From assembly GCA_949283695.1 (NCBI GenBank), contig CASDTX010000052.1:1-64000 (forward strand): DNA of 64,000 bases. The letters run 5' to 3'. The position numbers were made by a program, and so were the translations under genes. The notes beneath the pieces were generated by a model that saw nothing but the letters and a program-made list of their open reading frames with translations, was not told where the DNA came from and made no database searches. The DNA is from an uncultured Eubacteriales bacterium. Lineage in GTDB: Bacteria; Bacillota; Clostridia; Lachnospirales; Lachnospiraceae. Of this stretch, positions 61,801-64,000 are shown one piece after another; the first letter of the stretch is position 1, and every line of letters starts with the position of its first letter.

Positions 61801-61848
61801 GATCCAGGCAAATACTGCACGCAGGATCCGTTTTTTCTTTGCATCCAT
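58816..61848 (-). CDS. Membrane-anchored GH3 beta-glycosidase with permuted domain order
   Basis: 1010 residues. One N-terminal membrane helix (about 12-31) and three C-terminal helices (about 910-1005) flank an outside enzyme. The order is reversed from standard GH3: the alpha/beta sandwich (about 75-370, AEGAVLLENNGTLPL) and the fibronectin-like domain (about 380-500) come first, then the catalytic barrel (about 610-895). The barrel has KDGPAGISST, VYIKHFALNDQETNRMG and the likely nucleophile Asp in LAITDQASF. Permuted GH3 enzymes are known in Butyrivibrio and Ruminococcus; the combination with membrane segments at both ends is unusual. ATG 61848 follows AAGGAGG. Probably a beta-glucosidase or -xylosidase. 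Confidence 0.85.
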   Translation of the reverse strand: MDAKKKRILRAVFAWIVVAATAVALILANFMASRYANLISVYLNMPNQKIVEAEDEVTEHFTSDYSGEDERNAHLKEIGKQIEAEGAVLLENNGTLPLTDAAKITILGQDSVDPVYGGGGAGSVDTSTAIDLYSGIQEAGYLTNDTVYEFYTEGAGSSYRKTVPDAYGQGVFGVNEVPVSEFTDEVIDSFEEYSDAAIVVLGRSGGESSDLQSTPLDTGSYYLEPDKNEMELINLACRNFENVVVLLNTQNPMELGEITNTDVDAVLWIGALGETGAEAVGELLSGAVSPSGRLTDTYAYDSLSAPAMANFGSYAITNSQVMFGNTYMVYSEGIYVGYRYYETRYEDVVLGNEDAANYNYTGTVQYPFGYGLSYTEFAYSDFSLSEEDDHYTAEVTVTNTGDASGKHAVEIYMQSPYTDYDRENQIEKSAVELVGYAKTDTLEAGASETVSVEIPKEVMKVYDAYGQGTYILDAGDYYFTVGTDAHDAVNNVLTAKGFTTADGMDADGSADLTAKVTVAEQDNATYAVSQETGYEIVNQYEDVNINTYDTEHVYLSRSDWSGTWPATYADGAWTAPEEFVAALEIPTVEDTAEEAPVTGTVDESTGELTAAMMMEMDYDDPMWDTLISQMSVEELDNLVRVGGYATMGVDSIQLPSTQDKDGPAGISSTLVGGENGTSYPPEIVLAATWNDELAEEMGRCIGEDSIDLGVTGWYAPAMNIHRTPYSGRNFEYYSEDSQLSGKMGAAVVRGAQEKGVLVYIKHFALNDQETNRMGVSIFANEQSTRDLYLKPFEITVREADAHAAMVSMNRIGSKWTGAHYGLMTETLRNEWGFEGLAITDQASFEVFAYEDLRAGLAAGTDLWLNTDTELWKLSDADMNDTIVTSMQRAAKNIVFAITRTNAMNGLSSSSKIVQITPLWQIGVYAIDVVFALIALLGAAFATMDAVKGTDRKKTLSAVLSGICSVIIFGGGLAVCLLAGEDYFGMGIPLGIAGLVLCVLNAVVSLGKEKK

Positions 61849-61919
61849 AACTTGTTCCTCCTTAGCGTTCTTTTCTTTAACAAAACATTAACAAAAGAAT
61901 CGCCAAGAAAAAAGAGGAC

Positions 61920-61953
61920 CGGCAGAATCTGCGCGATCCACGGCAGAATCTGC
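61920..61953. promoter_or_regulatory. Tandem palindromes GCAGAATCTGC, 21 bp apart
   Basis: CGGCAGAATCTGC occurs at 61920-61932 and 61941-61953; each includes the palindrome GCAGA-A-TCTGC. The 21-bp period is two helical turns, 72-105 nt upstream of the GH3 start. Could be a regulator site or just a repeated short peptide frame. Confidence 0.4.
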
Positions 61954-62045
61954 ACCCACAGTTCAGCCATGGATATAGAGCGAAGAGAAAAATATGCTTG
62001 CATATTTTTTCAAGCGATTATATCCATGAGCTGAGCGCCTGCCTA

Positions 62046-62103
62046 TGAGCAAAGAAGCGGCGAAGCCGCAGTAAGCACGAAGTGCGGCTTTGCGAATGGC
62101 GCG
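62046..62103 (+). repeat. Dispersed structured repeat, copy D
   Basis: GCGGC-GAA-GCCGC hairpin, then AGTAAGCACGAAGTGCGGC and TTTGCGAATGGCGC. AAGCCGCA and TGCGGCTT form an alternative 8-bp stem around CAC-GAA-GTG. Part of tandem unit 1. Confidence 0.75.
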
Positions 62104-62203
62104 TGCTGAACTGCGATATTAAACAGCCATGGATATAGAGCGAAGAGAAAATATGCTTGCATATTTTTTCGAGCGATCATATCCATGGGCTGAGCGCCCG
62201 CTT

Positions 62204-62263
62204 ATGAGTAAAACAGTGGCGTCAGCCACGATAAGCACGCAGTGCGGTTTTACGAATGGCGCG
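62204..62263 (+). repeat. Dispersed structured repeat, copy E
   Basis: GTGGC-GTCA-GCCAC hairpin, then GATAAGCACGCAGTGCGG and TTTTACGAATGGCGC. Compared with copies C and D, the second stem pair changed from C-G to T-A on both arms, so pairing is kept. Part of tandem unit 2. Confidence 0.75.
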
Positions 62264-62331
62264 TGCTGAACTGTGATATTAAACAGCCATGGATAAAACG
62301 CGTGCTGAACTGCGATATTATCCTCTCCATC

Positions 62332-63672
62332 TTAACCCGCCGGGATCATAATCTGCAAAGTGAAGATACCATCTTCGGTATCGATACTGATATCTCCGCC
62401 GTAATTTTCCGCAATGAGCCTGACGCTCTTAAGGCCGAATCCGTGGCTGTATTTTCCTTTCTTCGATGTGAGCGGAAGCCCGTCCCGGATCTGCAGGTTA
62501 CCTTCGTAATAATTGCAGACCTGGATACTGACAAACGCGCCGCTCCGTCCGACATTCACTGTGATGACCCGCTTTCGCTCATCAGCCAGCTTCATCACAC
62601 TCTCCACCGCGTTGTCCACCGCGTTTCCAAGCAGTACATAAAGATCCTGAGCCCGCATGAATCCGTCCGGCACATCTCCTGCCACACAGTCCAGCCTTAT
62701 GCCTCTGTTTTCACAGTAGACCGTTCTCTCCGCAAGAACCGTGTTCAACTCCTCATAATCCGTCTGTACCATCCTCCGATAGGCCTCGATATCCCGCCGC
62801 GTCTCATCGATAAACTGCTGCTTTTCCGCTCCGTCCGCCCGTTCCAGTGCATTAAGGATGTGTTTCATATCATGGCTCTTCCGGTTCACCGTCTCGATCA
62901 GTTCCTTCGATATGGTGTAAAAGCGGGCGCTGTCGCTCTGCATCTGTTCCAGAACTGCTTTTTCCTTAGCGTCAAGATAAACCTTGCATATATTGTACTG
63001 GTTCGAAAGGATGAGTATGCAGAGCAGACAGTCTACCAGTGCTGCGTAATAGCGCAGTTTATCTGATGATTCAAAGATGTGCTGGCATGTAAATGTACTG
63101 ACCATCAATACCACCAAGACAAAGAACTCGGTTGCTTTTCCTTTTGCACTGTTTCTCACAATGGTCCCTTCGCACAGAGCCAGTGCCCGGCTAAAGACCA
63201 GATAGATCACAAAATAAAGAATGCAGCACACCAGCACGGACACTCCAATATAGAGGAAAAGCCATCTGCTCAAATCCTTCCATACTCCTTTTGCCAGAAC
63301 TTCATGCGCGATCACATAGATCATATGCTGTGCGGTATATCCCGAGATCACGATATAGGCAGCGTCAGAAAATGTCACAAAAAAACAGTACTTTGACAGC
63401 AGCAGCGACAACAGCACCAGAAGGAGATACCAGGAGACAACCACCCATTTTTGCAGCACGCCGGGTACATATCCGGCAAGTCCCAGCACTATAAAATAGA
63501 ACTGGGCACATACTCCCAATACGGCAGCGCAGACGGTGATTCTGCCGGCTAATCCTGTTTTCGCTTTTGCAAAGGGAAACAAAAGGATCAGCTCCGCCGC
63601 ATATAACTCCCACACAAACCGGAGTTCTTCAAATACCCCAACGGGAGTCAGGGCTGACATCACTTCCTTCAC
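62332..63672 (-). CDS. Sensor histidine kinase, GHKL (AgrC-like) type
   Basis: 446 residues. Six or so N-terminal membrane helices (about 20-225) sense a signal at the membrane; the cytosolic half has a coiled dimerisation part with phospho-acceptor His in KSHDMKHILNAL and a GHKL ATPase with N-box LLGNAVDNAVES and GFGLKSVRLIAENYGG. GTG 63672 has GGGAGG 9 nt upstream and overlaps the stop of the regulator gene (GTGA). It likely phosphorylates the adjacent LytTR regulator and may control the GH3 gene downstream. Confidence 0.9.
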   Translation of the reverse strand: MKEVMSALTPVGVFEELRFVWELYAAELILLFPFAKAKTGLAGRITVCAAVLGVCAQFYFIVLGLAGYVPGVLQKWVVVSWYLLLVLLSLLLSKYCFFVTFSDAAYIVISGYTAQHMIYVIAHEVLAKGVWKDLSRWLFLYIGVSVLVCCILYFVIYLVFSRALALCEGTIVRNSAKGKATEFFVLVVLMVSTFTCQHIFESSDKLRYYAALVDCLLCILILSNQYNICKVYLDAKEKAVLEQMQSDSARFYTISKELIETVNRKSHDMKHILNALERADGAEKQQFIDETRRDIEAYRRMVQTDYEELNTVLAERTVYCENRGIRLDCVAGDVPDGFMRAQDLYVLLGNAVDNAVESVMKLADERKRVITVNVGRSGAFVSIQVCNYYEGNLQIRDGLPLTSKKGKYSHGFGLKSVRLIAENYGGDISIDTEDGIFTLQIMIPAG

Positions 63673-64000
63673 TGGCGCATTCCTCCCAGATATCTTGTAT
63701 AACGGTTAATAAACTCCTGCTTCTTCCCCCTGCTCATCTTCAGCACGGCTCCCGCCACAGTGACCTCATTTCTGCTGATCGCCTCCACATGGCGCAGGTT
63801 CACAAGATAACTCTTATTACAGGACGCGAAGGAATATTTCCGCAGCAGCTCCTCTGCCCGCGACATGGATTCCCGTACCCGGTAGTCCCCGCTTTTCGCA
63901 TGATAGGTCAGATTGTGCAGCATGGATTCCACATAATAGATATCCGACACATTGAGCGTAACGATTCCCCCTGCAACGTGAAGCACCACCTTCTCATCTC
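63669..64000 (-). CDS. LytTR-family response regulator, partial (N-terminus outside window)
   Basis: The last 110 codons are visible; the frame stays open to the window edge. The LytTR DNA-binding domain is seen: IYYVESMLHNLTYHAKSGDY, RVRESMSRAEELLRKYSFAS and NKSYLVNLRHVEAISRNEV. A receiver domain is expected beyond 64000. It forms an AgrC/AgrA-type pair with the kinase. Confidence 0.88.
   Translation of the reverse strand, partial: DEKVVLHVAGGIVTLNVSDIYYVESMLHNLTYHAKSGDYRVRESMSRAEELLRKYSFASCNKSYLVNLRHVEAISRNEVTVAGAVLKMSRGKKQEFINRYTRYLGGMRQ

Larger units (their letters stand above)
61964..62308 (+). repeat. 160-bp tandem repeat, 2 full units plus shortened third
   Basis: Units begin CAGCCATGGATA at 61964, 62124 and 62284, an exact 160-bp period. 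Each full unit has an imperfect hairpin (CAGCCATGGATAT with ATATCCATG-GCTG, inner GAAAATATGC with GCATATTTTTTC), then repeat core D or E, then GCGTGCTGAACTGYGATATTA. The third unit lost the middle 120 bp. Confidence 0.85.
61849..62331. other. 483-bp intergenic region with operator-like pair and 160-bp tandem repeats
   Basis: Between the sensor kinase stop and the GH3 start. It holds two palindromes (61920-61953), two full 160-bp repeat units and a partial third (61964-62308), including repeat copies D and E. A short hydrophobic reading frame on the minus strand over the palindromes (from 61970) lacks a ribosome site. No promoter with good -35 and -10 boxes was found. Confidence 0.6.

Noticed and set aside
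3467..62263. Insertion sequence or MITE explanation for the dispersed repeat
   Set aside because: No transposase, no consistent terminal inverted repeats and no target-site duplications are visible around the copies; a mobile origin remains possible but is not supported by the window alone.
61964..62308. CRISPR array
   Set aside because: The period is 160 bp with nearly identical units and no short repeats with variable spacers; no cas genes are near.

Overview
This 64 kb window looks like chromosomal DNA of an anaerobic, spore-forming, fermentative Clostridia species, most likely of the family Lachnospiraceae. The grounds are: a complete spoIIIA operon with spo0A, spoIVB, yqfC and yqfD; [FeFe]-hydrogenases; a 2-hydroxyacyl-CoA dehydratase-type protein with its activase; a gut-type oligosaccharide locus; strong AAGGAGG ribosome sites; and moderate GC content. 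I cannot name the species. No rRNA, tRNA, CRISPR array, transposase or phage gene is visible.

Layout. (1) 186-7533, minus strand: two paralogous multi-cluster [FeFe]-hydrogenases, then the one-carbon/methionine genes metH, a separate MetH reactivation-domain protein and metF. (2) 7666-13051: glgA, spo0A (sigma-A promoter plus two Spo0A boxes) and spoIVB. Next to them runs the housekeeping operon nusB-xseA-xseB-ispA-dxs-tlyA-nadK-argR-recN, from about 19.9 kb down to a terminator at 11.3 kb. (3) 19999-27337: asp23, prfC and the eight-gene spoIIIAA-AH operon behind a sigma-E-like promoter. (4) 27508-35322: miaB, DUF4250, 5-formyl-THF cyclo-ligase, DUF896, a BofC-like protein, a SpoVB/MurJ-type flippase, ybeY, phoH, yqfD and yqfC. 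(5) 35374-38521: a Dabb protein, a K+/H+-type antiporter, a lipoprotein C39 peptidase whose best start is a non-standard AUA, and a 39-residue membrane protein with its own promoter and terminator.

(6) 38665-49998 is a carbohydrate-use locus: a 1120-residue DUF5107-TPR protein, two AraC regulators, an ABC importer (binding lipoprotein and two permeases) and a GH35 beta-galactosidase-like enzyme. Two of its promoters carry the same direct-repeat operator, TTGC-N7-TTTATA-N4-TTGC, at the same distance from the -10 box, which suggests one AraC regulon. (7) 50150-56987: azlCD, a ferredoxin-type aldo/keto reductase, a MATE exporter behind what looks like a leader-ORF attenuator, a cytidylate-kinase-like gene, and a double-cubane-cluster-type reductase with its activase. 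(8) 57106-64000: an XRE-type membrane regulator, an orphan YgiT-type zinc-finger protein in AT-rich DNA, a membrane-anchored GH3 enzyme with permuted domain order, and an AgrC/AgrA-like kinase/LytTR pair cut by the window edge.

A structured intergenic repeat occurs five times (about 3.47, 30.06, 52.70, 62.05 and 62.20 kb). Its last two copies sit inside an exact 160-bp tandem duplication between the sensor kinase gene and the GH3 gene. The observations most worth following up are the MATE leader, this repeat family, the shared AraC-type operator, the AUA-start lipoprotein and the 39-residue membrane protein.
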